Assembly: GCF_002240565.1 (NCBI RefSeq)
Contig: NZ_MZMO01000002.1
Location: forward strand, 1 to 64,000
DNA: 64,000 nucleotides
Reading direction: 5' to 3'
From: Clavibacter michiganensis subsp. insidiosus
GTDB taxonomy: Bacteria; Actinomycetota; Actinomycetes; Actinomycetales; Microbacteriaceae
Below the pieces are notes generated by a model. The model was not told the DNA's origin. It ran no database searches and saw only the letters and a list, made by a program, of their open reading frames with translations. The position numbers and the translations under genes are program-made. Shown piece after piece: positions 49,501 to 57,540 of the stretch (position 1 is its first letter; every line of letters begins with the position of its first letter).

Positions 49501-49993
49501 TCGTGCCGTCGTTCGCGGTGAGGAGCAGGTTGCCGTTCGCGAGGTTCACGCGGGCGACGGTGTCATCGGAGAGGGAGATGTCCTCGAAAGACATGTAGGG
49601 GAGCGCGCCGAGGCCCGGTGCGCCGACCGGCGTGCCCGCAGGGACGCGCTGCGTAGACACGGCCTGTCCGAGCTTGCGGTCCGCGTCCGGGATCTTCCAC
49701 TCAGTGGGCTCCTCCGCCGGCTTGTCCACGTCAGCGGGCTCGGCCGGGATGCTCTCGGGCGTCCACACGGCGTCCTTGGCGGCCTTGTGGGCCTCGTCCT
49801 GCATCTTCTTGTTGACCTGCGCAGGATCCTGCGTCTGGTCTTCGAACTGCACCGGGCCAGCCGCGGCCGTCTCGGCGGAGGCCGGCATCGCGCCGAGCCC
49901 TGTGATCATCACGGCACTGGTCGCGAAGATCGCGATCGTGCACCTTACGTGACGAGCGAAGCTCGTCCCTTCACCGCGTTTTGTGACGCGCAT
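46559..49993 (-). CDS. RHS/YD-repeat secreted protein with toxin-like C-terminus
   Basis: GAGGGG lies before the ATG. The 1,144-aa product has a Sec signal (residues about 15-45), then an extended set of YD repeats (YDTTGRLATL, YDKVGNLIKV, YDALSRVTSV and others) and the RHS core end GARYYDASLGRFTQYDPSG with DPSGLD. After DPSGLD the last 65 residues (TSVLAVGTAVMSRG; GRSAATGFFG) are unlike the core, Gly/Ala/Ser rich and could disturb membranes. RHS shells enclose and deliver variable toxins. A different start at 50182 is unlikely. Confidence 0.9.
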   Translation of the reverse strand: MRVTKRGEGTSFARHVRCTIAIFATSAVMITGLGAMPASAETAAAGPVQFEDQTQDPAQVNKKMQDEAHKAAKDAVWTPESIPAEPADVDKPAEEPTEWKIPDADRKLGQAVSTQRVPAGTPVGAPGLGALPYMSFEDISLSDDTVARVNLANGNLLLTANDGTSSAAGIGVRADRYYNGLSSSAGALGGGWSSTMSYADFGLTVNSGETEATFVGPSGFQAKFTKSGTNWIAPAGFNATLSKGDTWKLTYKETGEFFTFDLNLKRLVNHVDRNGIGLSNDWTTSATTYTVKDTSGRFTRVNHTTGADPKITSIVDSTNRTTTYTRNGAGQLTKVEKPGGAVTAMTYDTTGRLATLTVPSAPGTTTITFGYNTAHKITKITQKSTSPTHGNKADVVTNFAYNSGNTVVTNPNGKASTYAYDNQGRVTSTKDPLNRARATTWTANSTVQSATDGLGSGSTPGNETKFEYDGLNNATKTQLPTGAAASAVYTAGAGCASSGGDAFQVKCSTDASGNTASYDYDTAGNPTKKTDTTAGGTGSVAFERTYDSADRTICVGWAGQLCSAKDGNGNTTKYNYDKVGNLIKVTPPAPQGATTYTYDALSRVTSVTDGKGDITKYAYDVRDRQTLVTFDNGGTLAKTYYPNGLVQYDSDSFAGTKQFEYDTLGRTTQQIGSLAGLNQKYAHDAAGNILTFEDTSGITTNTYNAANELTSQREPGGICPTSGTPAANSGCTLFEYDGNGIEIKRIFPAGAQMITTVDKSSRTLQVQAKNAAGNVTADVAYSYAKNGKDTASVQTRTSGKEEGIPAGAVTAYQYDSMGRLSKAEEKAGSTVNASWSYGFDKAGNRTTQTRAGNTGAAAGTTGYTYNAANQLTKTTADTTAWVYDAAGNQVKNGITGVVATYGDRGQVQSIGETSFAAFGEGNTDTQSATGGRSFSNSLLGLSRQTNASTNVVQNYSRTADGEAVGFRISSSHYYVTDHLKSVIGMFSGTGIWEGGYAYSPYGEERTAAADGPLALNSLRYIGGYQEAKDLYKMGARYYDASLGRFTQYDPSGQESQPYAYAACDPINAKDPSGLDCMGTIATSVLAVGTAVMSRGRSLSSTSGRNIGRSAATGFFGLANIQNECAPEQDGNTPYTGEPVYSIYR

Positions 49994-50419
49994 GTCGTTC
50001 CCCTCAGTTTCTTTACACAGACCTCTGTGCCCATTCGAAGCTACGTGGTGCACCAATCCACTCGGCACGAACTGGTGCTCTAACCCCCCGGTCTGGGGTC
50101 GCACGGCATGCATTAGTTGACTCGTGCCCAATGGATGAGCCAGGGGGCGGGTTTGATTGCAAGTCCTCATATATGCGGACAAGCGACACTTGTGATGTAA
50201 TCGTTAACAATTGTTCTCGCCTGCCCTCGATGCCTGTAATTCTGGGGGCGACCCGGTTCGTCGCCCGACTCATGGGTGTGCGCTGTATCACGCGCACGCT
50301 AAGGCATCCGGAGTGACGCAACGTGTGCTAGTGAGCACCACCTGTGGCGTCATCACGATGACGACCATTCCCCGATTCGTGCTGGTGGAACGGCGCTTGC
50401 GCCGCTATTATGCGCGGTC
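49994..50419. other. Divergent intergenic region between RHS and MFS genes
   Basis: No gene is supported. It contains AT-rich pieces (CTCATATATGCGG at 50168 and GTTAACAATTGTT at 50204) and a TATTAT box just before the MFS start. Promoters for both genes should lie here. Confidence 0.5.
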
Positions 50420-51646
50420 ATGAACCTGATCGAGGATCGCTCAGAGGGAGGCAGCCCCACATTTTCACGACGCTTCCTACGGAGCGTCACCCTGGTCAGC
50501 GGCGCCGGGCAGGTAGTGGACTTCGCCCTGCCCCTGTTCGCCGGCGCGGTGCTCGGCCTCACGGCCGCGCAGACCGGCGCGCTCCTCGCCGCGGGCCTCG
50601 CGACGTCGTTCCTGCTCCGCCCGCTCGCCGGCGTCGCCGCGGACCGGTACGACCGGACCCGGATCGCCGCGGCGTCCGCGCTCGTCCTCGCCGCCGGCTA
50701 CGCGCTCGTCGCCACCGCCGGCGCCGGTGCCTTCTCCGTCGTCCTCGCGGGCGTGCTCGTCTCCCGGGCGGGCGGTGCATTCCTGTGGGTCGCGCTGCGC
50801 GCGACTGCCGGCGCCCGGCACCAGGTGGATCCGCGCGCGTTCGCCCGGCTCATGTCGGCCGAGGAGCTCGGGTCGTGGGTCGTCCTCGCGCCGGCAATCG
50901 GGCTCCTCGCGGTCGCCGGCTACGCGCCGACGTTCGGCGCGGCCGCGGCGTGCGCGCTCGTCGCCGGCGTGCTGCTCGCCTCGAGCCGGCGCCGGACGTC
51001 GACGCGGGGGAGTGGGGGCGTCGACGCCGCTCAAGCGGCGCCGCCCGTCGGCGCCGGCGGCGCCGTCGTGCGCGAGCTCGCGCGGCGGCTGCGCCCGCTC
51101 CTGGCCGTGGTGACGGTCATCGGGACCGCGGAGGCCGCGATCGGGCTGCTCCTGGTGCTGCACCTCCAGCGCGAGCTCGGCCTCGGACCCCTGGCGATCG
51201 CGTGGGTGTCGCTCCCGGGCGGGATCGCCCTCGCGGTCGCACCGCCCCACATGCACCGGCTCACGGTCCGCTTCGGCCGCACGCCCATCCTCGTCGGCGC
51301 GGCCGTCGCCGGCGCCGCGATCGCCGGCGGACTCGCGCTCGCCCGGGATCCCGTGACGATCGCCATTCTCTGGATCCTGTCCGCGCTCGCGCTGGCCGCG
51401 ATCCTCCCTATCGAGCAAGCCGCTCTCACCGAGGCCGCCGGCCCTGTCCGCATCGGCCGCGCACTGGGCCTCTACGAGGCCACCACGCTCCTCGCGGCCG
51501 CCCTCGGGAGCCTCGCCGCGGGGATCCTCTACGACGCCGCTCCGTGGGCGGCCGCGTGTGCGACGTCGGCGGCCGTGATCCTCGCCGGCGGGCTCCTGCT
51601 TCCACGGACCATCCGCCGGCTCGCACCGGCGCCGGCCGCCCGCTGA
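50420..51646 (+). CDS. MFS-family exporter
   Basis: The 408-aa product has 12 predicted membrane helices and the motif-A-like loop GVAADRYDRTRIA between helices 2 and 3, as in drug/metabolite efflux proteins. No ribosome-binding site is clear, and CTATTATGCGCGG just upstream may make the message short-leadered. The substrate is unknown. It is followed by the lsr2 C terminator facing it. Confidence 0.85.
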   Translation: MNLIEDRSEGGSPTFSRRFLRSVTLVSGAGQVVDFALPLFAGAVLGLTAAQTGALLAAGLATSFLLRPLAGVAADRYDRTRIAAASALVLAAGYALVATAGAGAFSVVLAGVLVSRAGGAFLWVALRATAGARHQVDPRAFARLMSAEELGSWVVLAPAIGLLAVAGYAPTFGAAAACALVAGVLLASSRRRTSTRGSGGVDAAQAAPPVGAGGAVVRELARRLRPLLAVVTVIGTAEAAIGLLLVLHLQRELGLGPLAIAWVSLPGGIALAVAPPHMHRLTVRFGRTPILVGAAVAGAAIAGGLALARDPVTIAILWILSALALAAILPIEQAALTEAAGPVRIGRALGLYEATTLLAAALGSLAAGILYDAAPWAAACATSAAVILAGGLLLPRTIRRLAPAPAAR

Positions 51647-51656
51647 GCCAGCAACG

Positions 51657-51693
51657 ACGAGAGGACCGACCCGTGTCGGGTCGGCCCTCTCGT
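51657..51693. terminator. lsr2 copy C terminator
   Basis: The same hairpin as at the other lsr2 genes, with one mismatch in the left arm (GAGGACCGACCC). It serves both the MFS gene and lsr2 C. Confidence 0.8.
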
Positions 51694-51707
51694 GCGTGCT
51701 CCTGGCG

Positions 51708-52055
51708 CTAGCTGTTCGCGCGGTACTCCTCGAGGAGGGACGCGGCGATGCGTCCGCGCTCGGAGACCTCGTGGCCGTTGGCGCGGAGCCACTCGCGTGC
51801 CGCGCTGAGGTCCTCCTTGGGGGCTGAGCTCGAGGAGCGGCGCGGAGCGGACTTACCGGTGGCGGCGCGTCCGACGCGGCGGCCCTTCTCGGTGTACTCC
51901 TCAAGCGCGGTTCGCAGCTTGGCGGCGTTCTCGTCGTTGAGGTCGATCTCGTAGTTCACGCCGTCGAGCGCGAACGGGACAGTCTCGCCCTTGCCCTCTT
52001 CGATGGGCTCGCCGTTGATGTCGTCAACGAGCGTGGTGATCACTCTGCGGGCCAT
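51708..52055 (-). CDS. lsr2: Lsr2, copy C
   Basis: The 115-aa product is about 80% identical to copies A and B, with the same two domains and REWLRANGHEVSERGRI at the C-terminus. GGGGAGG lies before the ATG. It is the most divergent copy, so it was not part of the recent A/B duplication. Confidence 0.95.
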   Translation of the reverse strand: MARRVITTLVDDINGEPIEEGKGETVPFALDGVNYEIDLNDENAAKLRTALEEYTEKGRRVGRAATGKSAPRRSSSSAPKEDLSAAREWLRANGHEVSERGRIAASLLEEYRANS

Positions 52056-52143
52056 CTAAATTCCTCCCCTTACGGATTCCACGCAGCGCAGCGCGAATGG
52101 TGCAACCATACCCGTGCGGACGGCAATAATGCAGTAGGAGCGC

Positions 52144-52566
52144 CTACCTAGTGCTCTCCGTGTCATCGTCGTCCGCTTGCTCGCGCGCCATCTCCTGCCA
52201 CCTCTTGTCAATCTCGGCCTGCTTCCCGGCCTTGTCTTCGAGGAGTTTCTCGGTGTCCTTGAGGGAGAAACCGGCTATCTCGCGCCCATCTTCTGTCACG
52301 ACCCGCTTGTTGGCGTGGCGGTTCGCGAACGTCTTGTAGACCGAGGCGAGCGCCGCGAGCCCACCGCCGGCGCCCAGCACCCGGACGGCTTCGATGGCAA
52401 GGTCAACCTCCGCGGACAGCTCGATGACAGTGCCGTGGCTGATCTCGTACTCATCGAGGAGGGCGTTGATCTCCTCGCGGTACTCGGGGGGAAAGCGTAG
52501 GAGAAGGGATCCGTCTCCCGGTCCGAACGTCGTGTGCAGCGGTATGGAGGCGTCAGAGATAGTCAT
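52144..52566 (-). CDS. Hypothetical protein, EACC1-like
   Basis: The 140-aa product has VLGAGGGLAALASVYKTFANR followed by VTEDGREIAGFSLKD and a Lys/Glu helix. This pattern resembles effector-associated constant component 1, which accompanies conflict-system effectors. No effector is adjacent, so the assignment is tentative. Confidence 0.55.
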   Translation of the reverse strand: MTISDASIPLHTTFGPGDGSLLLRFPPEYREEINALLDEYEISHGTVIELSAEVDLAIEAVRVLGAGGGLAALASVYKTFANRHANKRVVTEDGREIAGFSLKDTEKLLEDKAGKQAEIDKRWQEMAREQADDDDTESTR

Positions 52567-52627
52567 GAGCCGAGTATGGATCGCGTTGCGCCGCTAATTC
52601 GCGTCTGGCCCGAACGGGGGTGGGAGA

Positions 52628-53185
52628 GTGAGGCTTGCAATCGCGGACCCGCCCTATCTCGGCCGCGCCGAGCGGTGGTACGGCGGCGGGCGAACGCGCA
52701 CGGACGGCTTGTGGGCCCGCAACGGGCGGAAGCCCGATCACCACCGAGGGGCATCCATCTGGGACGAACCGGCGCAGCATCAGCGGCTCATTCGCGATCT
52801 CGAGCGCGACTACGACGGATGGGCCCTCGCCTGCGCCGCGGACTCCCTGCCCGTGCTCCTCGCGGCTGCACCGCCTGCTGCGCAACTCGCCGTGTGGTCG
52901 AAGGCGAACGCGATGCCCGGCGGTGCGCGGATCCTCAACCGGTGGGAACCGGTCCTCATCCGCGTCCCGCACGCGCGTCGTCGACGCGAGTCCGGCCCAC
53001 GCGTCACCGACACGCTGCACGCGTCCACGCGACAGCAGGGCTTCATGGGTTCCAAGCCGCCGGAGTGGACCCGCTGGGTCGCGGCCATGCTCGGCTACGA
53101 ACCCGCCGTCGACGGGCTCCACGACCTGTTCGCCGGCAGCGGCGCCATGCGCGACCCGATCACCACCTACCGCGTTCCCGCATAG
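52628..53185 (+). CDS. Solitary DNA methyltransferase (N4/N6-type, permuted)
   Basis: GTG start after GGGAGA. The 185-aa product has the catalytic DPPY (IADPPYLGRAE, residue 7) at the N-terminus and the AdoMet-binding DLFAGSGAM at the C-terminus, so the order is that of beta-class amino-methyltransferases. It is small and lacks a clear target-recognition domain; no restriction partner is near. It could protect the plasmid from restriction or modify regulatory sites. Confidence 0.8.
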   Translation: MRLAIADPPYLGRAERWYGGGRTRTDGLWARNGRKPDHHRGASIWDEPAQHQRLIRDLERDYDGWALACAADSLPVLLAAAPPAAQLAVWSKANAMPGGARILNRWEPVLIRVPHARRRRESGPRVTDTLHASTRQQGFMGSKPPEWTRWVAAMLGYEPAVDGLHDLFAGSGAMRDPITTYRVPA

Positions 53186-53190
53186 AGCGC

Positions 53191-53331
53191 GTGCGCGCTC
53201 TGCGGATCCCCTATCACCCAGCCGTCGACGGGCAGACGTCGACGCACCTGCTCCGAGGTGTGCCGGCAGCGCTTCGCGCGGCGATCAGCGTCCTTAGCAT
53301 CCCCGTAGAGCCCGCCCGCAGCGGCGGTTAA
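53191..53331 (+). CDS. 46-aa frame containing a short repeat
   Basis: A GTG-started frame with plausible residues (HLLRGVPAALRAAISVL) that covers a sequence repeated in decayed form at 57434-57519. It may be a small gene or a fragment. No ribosome-binding site is clear. Confidence 0.3.
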   Translation: MRALRIPYHPAVDGQTSTHLLRGVPAALRAAISVLSIPVEPARSGG

Positions 53332-53550
53332 CCACTACATGTGGGGGTTACAAAGGCAATGACTGGGTAGATGTCGTCCCTCACCGGTAGAATTGCTGGC
53401 GGAACGTGCACGACCCCGCAGAGCGCGGGCAAGCCGAGCGGAGCGGGGTCGGTGAACCAGTTGGGAAGCCGGTTCAACGAACTTAACACCGTCGGGCGCA
53501 ATCGAGTGCCTTCGGCCCACACCGTGCGCGTCCTGTAAGGACGATTCATC

Positions 53551-53718
53551 ATGGCTACCAACACAGGGCGCGGCTCTCGCGTCGGCGCGGTGAAGGGGCG
53601 ATCGCAGTTCGTCAACCCGACGAACGGCACGCACGTGAAGCGCGACACGACGACGGGTCGCATCATGGACGTCAAGTCGGACAGCGCGCCCTTCAAGGGC
53701 GTCCGGAAGGAGAAGTAG
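53551..53718 (+). CDS. Small basic protein paired with DUF2188
   Basis: AAGGA lies nine bases before the ATG. The 55-aa product (RSQFVNPTNGTHVKRDTTTG; FKGVRKEK end) is of a short basic type I have seen beside DUF2188 genes. It has no known function and is not shadowed by a longer frame. It is followed after two bases by the DUF2188 gene. Confidence 0.7.
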   Translation: MATNTGRGSRVGAVKGRSQFVNPTNGTHVKRDTTTGRIMDVKSDSAPFKGVRKEK

Positions 53719-53720
53719 GC

Positions 53721-53942
53721 GTGGCACGCAAGCGCTACGAGGTCGTCTACAAGAACTTCGACTGGGCTGTGACCCACGCCGGCTCCACCGCCTCGACGCA
53801 CGGCACGAAGTCCGCCGCGACCCTCGCGGGCGCTGTGCTGGCGCGGCAGAACGAGCCGAGCCAGCTGATCATCCACAACATGGACGGGACCTTCGAGGAA
53901 GAGCGCACGTACGGGGATGACCCCTTCCCGCCGCGCGGCTGA
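53721..53942 (+). CDS. DUF2188 protein
   Basis: GTG start with AAGGAG eight bases upstream. The 73-aa product has NFDWAVTHAGSTAST, HGTKSAA and QLIIHNMDGTFEEERTYG, the DUF2188 pattern. It forms a two-gene unit with the 55-aa gene. Confidence 0.85.
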   Translation: MARKRYEVVYKNFDWAVTHAGSTASTHGTKSAATLAGAVLARQNEPSQLIIHNMDGTFEEERTYGDDPFPPRG

Positions 53943-53962
53943 CCCGCCGAACGCTAAGTGAC

Positions 53963-54005
53963 GTGGCGAGGCGGTCGGCACCTGCGGTGCTGGCCGCCTC
54001 GCCAC
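53963..54005 (+). terminator. Terminator after DUF2188
   Basis: Twelve-base arms GTGGCGAGGCGG and CCGCCTCGCCAC with a 19-base loop, 20 bases past the stop. Confidence 0.75.
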
Positions 54006-54389
54006 CCGCTGACCTCCATCGCCGGGGCCCGCGCGCAGTGCGTCACCCGCCGCCTCCGTGACGGCGTTCCTCGCGCCGATGGCACGAACCGGCGCGGCGC
54101 GTGACCGCCAGCAGCACGCGACGACGGCGTGTGACTTGAACGTCGAGGCGCGAACCGCTCCAGCTCGTCACAGGCGTCTACACGTCCGTAGGACAGCGCC
54201 TCGCACGCGGAACCGCGGCACTCGCGTCCCCATAGGCGGTCCGCTCTATACGCCCTGAGTCGTGAGGGTTGACTTGACACAACCCCATATCTGGACAGAC
54301 TAGATGTGTCGCCCCATTGCGGTGGGGTTGGAAGTGAGCCTCGGGAGATCCTGCTGGAAGTAGGGCCCGAGGCTTCGCGCTTTAACCGG
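54006..54389. other. Gene-free stretch
   Basis: No gene is supported. A consensus-like TTGACTTGACACAA (54270) followed by GGACAGACTAGATG may be a + strand promoter without an obvious gene behind it. Confidence 0.4.
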
Positions 54390-54956
54390 TCAGCTCTCCA
54401 CGGTGATGATCTCGATGCCACCGAGCGCGGCGAGCGGGTCAGGGTTTCCGACACGGTCCTGGACGATGGCTCCACACACGATGTCCGCCACCCAGAGCGC
54501 AGGTTCCGTCGGGCCCGTGCGGTGGTCGAGCCGGATCGGTGCGGCAAGTGCGTGCGAGGCGCGGAGCGTGTCGAGGTGGTCGCGGTCTCGACGGTCGTCC
54601 GTCGAGCCGCGCGACTCCGCGACGACGAACGCAACGTCGCGTGTGCTCAGCTCGTAGAGCAGCCGCTCCAGCGTCTTGCGTCGGCGCCGCTCGAGCGGCT
54701 CGCCGACGTCCATGCACCGCACGACGACCAACTGCTCGAGCTCGAGATCCGCGACAGCGGCCGCGAGCTCGAGGCGCCGGGCATCGCTCTCCTCGTGCCA
54801 GTGCACCTTCCCGACCTTCTTGAGCCTCATCCCGTGCATGACGTCGCGTACCGCCTCGAGGTGCTCCTCATCACAGATCGCCGCGGCGAGGATGTACGTG
54901 CCGGGGTCGCGGTTCTCTTGGGAGCCGGATTCGTCGACGAATGCGATCCGGGTCAC
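54390..54956 (-). CDS. DUF3800-family protein, copy 2
   Basis: GTG start overlapping the upstream stop (GTGA). The 188-aa product has FVDESGSQ, VHWHEESDARR, a central ESRGSTDDRRD and LWVADIVCGAI, closer to the DUF3800 consensus than copy 1. The four acidic positions are kept, so it may be an active RNase H-like enzyme. It is only distantly similar to the gene at 5055-5645. Confidence 0.85.
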   Translation of the reverse strand: MTRIAFVDESGSQENRDPGTYILAAAICDEEHLEAVRDVMHGMRLKKVGKVHWHEESDARRLELAAAVADLELEQLVVVRCMDVGEPLERRRRKTLERLLYELSTRDVAFVVAESRGSTDDRRDRDHLDTLRASHALAAPIRLDHRTGPTEPALWVADIVCGAIVQDRVGNPDPLAALGGIEIITVES

Positions 54957-55066
54957 AGGTGCGCGTCGCTGTCGTCGCCTGCAGTAGTGAGGACGGCGAC
55001 GCGGTTCCGTCGAATGAGCTGCTCGATATCGTGCATGAGAGGGCGTTTGCCTCTCGCGCTTGTCAT
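54953..55066 (-). CDS. 37-aa peptide coupled to DUF3800
   Basis: A short frame with a protein-like C-terminal half (MHDIEQLIRRNRVAVLTTAG) ends on the DUF3800 start codon (GTGA). It might be the antitoxin-like or DNA-binding partner of DUF3800, or a translational leader. Confidence 0.45.
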   Translation of the reverse strand: MTSARGKRPLMHDIEQLIRRNRVAVLTTAGDDSDAHL

Positions 55067-55184
55067 GCTCTCGACTGTAGCGACCACCGCAGCACTGCGC
55101 GCCCTTCGCCGCGGAAGGAGCTGCGGGCTGAGTTGTGCGGCGTGCGCAGGCAGCGACGCTGCTGCTGTGGAGAAGGACCGTCGC

Positions 55185-56087
55185 TCATCCAACTTTCGGG
55201 GCGCCCTGGTCGATCGCTGGGGGACTCTCCTTGGGGAGGTACCTGGCACTGATGACTATGGCAGCGAGCGTCATCACTGTGGTGTTGAGCATGGCTGACG
55301 CGGGGCCAAGGTGGGCGGCCACGTCCCACAGAGAATGCGCGACAATGATGCCCCAGATGGTGCCCGTCCGCCGGTAGATCAGGACGAGTAAGAGCACCCA
55401 CACGGAGAGCCCGATCGCACCCACGCCGTAGTACATATGGAAGGGCAGGCGCACGACGACAGCGGTGATGCACACAACTACCCATGGGCACCCGATTCGA
55501 CGGAGACCGACGACCACGACGCCGAGCAAGGCGAGCTCCTCGGTCGGTCCGGCCATAGCTGAATCTGCCAGCCCGAGCCACTGAGCCCACGCACCGTCAT
55601 AGGTGCTTGCGGGGAACCCCTTCTGAGGAAGCTGCAGAACGGTATTGACGAGGCCTACCGTCGAGAATCCGAGACTGATCGCGAAGGTAGTAAATGGGAT
55701 CGACAGTGCCCCCGCGACCCATCTCCCCGGGTGGCGATAATGCACGGTGCTCCCCCCGGGGACGTGGAGGCGTACGAGCGTGACGAGAGCCCAGCCGGCC
55801 AGAATGGAGAACACGACGTCGTGGAGCACGCTGAGGACCTGGTCTTGCACTGACGCCGCAGATCCGTCGTAGGTCGGGGCCGTGTAGGGGATGCCGATGA
55901 GGATCCGGACGGCCGCGATCGTCCCGGCGCCGAACTCGATCCACCAGAGGACGGCGATCAACAGCCACACGGACATGCGGAATGCTGTACGGGGCCAGCC
56001 CCGTTCGAGGGGCAGCGGATCCGCCTGTAGCCGGTCGACGCAGAGAAGCTGCTGCAGTTGCTCCGGGATCGCGCGGAAGCTGCTCAC
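55185..56087 (-). CDS. CPBP-family intramembrane protease
   Basis: The GTG start overlaps the upstream stop. The 300-aa product has about eight membrane helices and the CPBP/Abi motifs: Glu-Glu in GPTEELALLG, His in RLPFHMYYG and HSLWDVAAH. These proteases (Rce1-like) occur in bacteriocin immunity and phage-abortive roles. No bacteriocin gene is adjacent. Confidence 0.88.
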   Translation of the reverse strand: MSSFRAIPEQLQQLLCVDRLQADPLPLERGWPRTAFRMSVWLLIAVLWWIEFGAGTIAAVRILIGIPYTAPTYDGSAASVQDQVLSVLHDVVFSILAGWALVTLVRLHVPGGSTVHYRHPGRWVAGALSIPFTTFAISLGFSTVGLVNTVLQLPQKGFPASTYDGAWAQWLGLADSAMAGPTEELALLGVVVVGLRRIGCPWVVVCITAVVVRLPFHMYYGVGAIGLSVWVLLLVLIYRRTGTIWGIIVAHSLWDVAAHLGPASAMLNTTVMTLAAIVISARYLPKESPPAIDQGAPKVG

Positions 56088-56491
56088 AACATCGACGCGG
56101 CGAGCTCGTAGTCCACGGTCTCGAGGTCTGCCTCGCCGATCGTGTTGCGCTGCGCGGCGCCGCCCCACCATGCCTCGGCGCGAGTGCGGCGGATCTCGGC
56201 CTGGTCGATCTCGGCGGTCCAGTCGCGTCGCAGAAGCGCGATGCGACCGGTCTTGCGGGCGCCCATGATCTCGTAGGCGATGAGCCATCCCGAGCCGGCG
56301 ATTCCGCCCACGCCGGGGCGCTCGGCCATCAGGAACGTCAGGAGCCACCCGTGCTCGTTGCCGCCTGGCACGCCGGCGCCACGTAGCCGGTATCCCCAGT
56401 CCGCTTCTGCAGTGGTCGTCTGCTCGTCCTCTCGGCTGGCAGGGGCGTTCTCGGCTGTCTTGAATTCCTCGATGGTGTTGTAAATGCGCAT
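56084..56491 (-). CDS. Hypothetical protein coupled to CPBP protease
   Basis: GGACGG lies a few bases before the ATG. The 135-aa product has an acidic N-terminus, then GWLLTFLMAERPGVGGIAGS and a C-terminal helical part (WTAEIDQAEIRRTRAEAWWGG). No family was recognised. The tight coupling suggests a shared job with the protease, for example as substrate or partner. Confidence 0.65.
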   Translation of the reverse strand: MRIYNTIEEFKTAENAPASREDEQTTTAEADWGYRLRGAGVPGGNEHGWLLTFLMAERPGVGGIAGSGWLIAYEIMGARKTGRIALLRRDWTAEIDQAEIRRTRAEAWWGGAAQRNTIGEADLETVDYELAASML

Positions 56492-56783
56492 GGCCGTCCT
56501 CCGCTCGGTCGCTGATGGCTCCCGAGCATAGACAGCGCCTGTAGATGCCCTGTCGACATGGCCCGTTCGCCGGCTTCGGCGCCACAGCAGGCAGCCTCGT
56601 CGCCGCAGTCCTCAACGCCGCCGTACGAAGGGCGGCCGCGTGTGGGATCTCCGCGGCCGCGATCCGCGCCGTCGGCCTGCTGCTCCCGAGGCCGTCTGCC
56701 GGCGCTCACCAGAGCCGAGCGCCGCATTGGCGATACATGTAGTGGCTGCCCCCTCCGGCGGCGCGCATCGCTACTCTGCCCAG

Positions 56784-57362
56784 ATGACCGACTTTGATGC
56801 CGAACTCGAGCGTCAGCTCGCGGACTTTCGACGACACGACGAGATCACCGCTCAGCAGGAGCAAGACGTGGTGGCGCGTCGGCGCCGAGCCGCGCGCGAA
56901 GTCCAGGACCTTGTGGCCCAGATCGCCGTCCGTCTTGGCGCCGCCTCTGTAGCCACATATCCTCTGCTCGGTGTACGACCAAAGCGCTTACTGGTTCCCG
57001 CGCGCGCCGTCGAAGTCGGCCGCGTATGGGGGGTAGGCGGCGCTCTCGTATCGACCGACGGCCGCCTCCTAAGAGGCAGGCTTCGTCGTACCCTCTCAGA
57101 GCTCGAAGTCAATACTGATGAGCATCGGCTGATGCAATGGGCAGCCAAAGGGAGGCTTTACGCTGTCGGCGATTCAGACGCACTTGAGTACGCCCTGCGA
57201 CATGCGCGCGGGTCGGGGTTGGAAACCCCGTGGGGAACGCTCGAGTACCTTCCGGTCCTCGAAGGCGAGCTCGGCGGCACGATCGACCCGCACGATTCCG
57301 TCATCAGCATTAAGGCGTTTCTTGCCCGAGAAACCGCGAAACTGATCCAGTCGACGAGCTGA
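56784..57362 (+). CDS. Hypothetical protein
   Basis: The 192-aa product has a long charged N-terminal helix (residues 1-48), then a beta-rich domain with GRVWGVGGALVSTDGRLLRGRL and an acidic C-terminus. The upstream 290 bases (56492-56783) hold no gene. No family was recognised. Confidence 0.65.
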   Translation: MTDFDAELERQLADFRRHDEITAQQEQDVVARRRRAAREVQDLVAQIAVRLGAASVATYPLLGVRPKRLLVPARAVEVGRVWGVGGALVSTDGRLLRGRLRRTLSELEVNTDEHRLMQWAAKGRLYAVGDSDALEYALRHARGSGLETPWGTLEYLPVLEGELGGTIDPHDSVISIKAFLARETAKLIQSTS

Positions 57363-57540
57363 CTGCACGCACGTAATTCGTCGTCACGGCGAACCCGTCT
57401 CACAGCGGCCGGCGCACACGGGGGAGTGCCCACGCCGCGGATGCCTGATCGCCCAGCCGTCGACGGGCCGACGTCAACGTCCCTGTGAGAGGTGTGCCGG
57501 CACTGCCCCGTGCGCCGTGCGGACTCTGCTGCTCGGATGC

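Noticed and set aside
47945..50083. 712-codon + strand frame opposite the RHS gene
   Set aside because: It is a Val/Gly/Arg-rich shadow of the YD-repeat gene; repeats in the RHS gene explain its periodicity.
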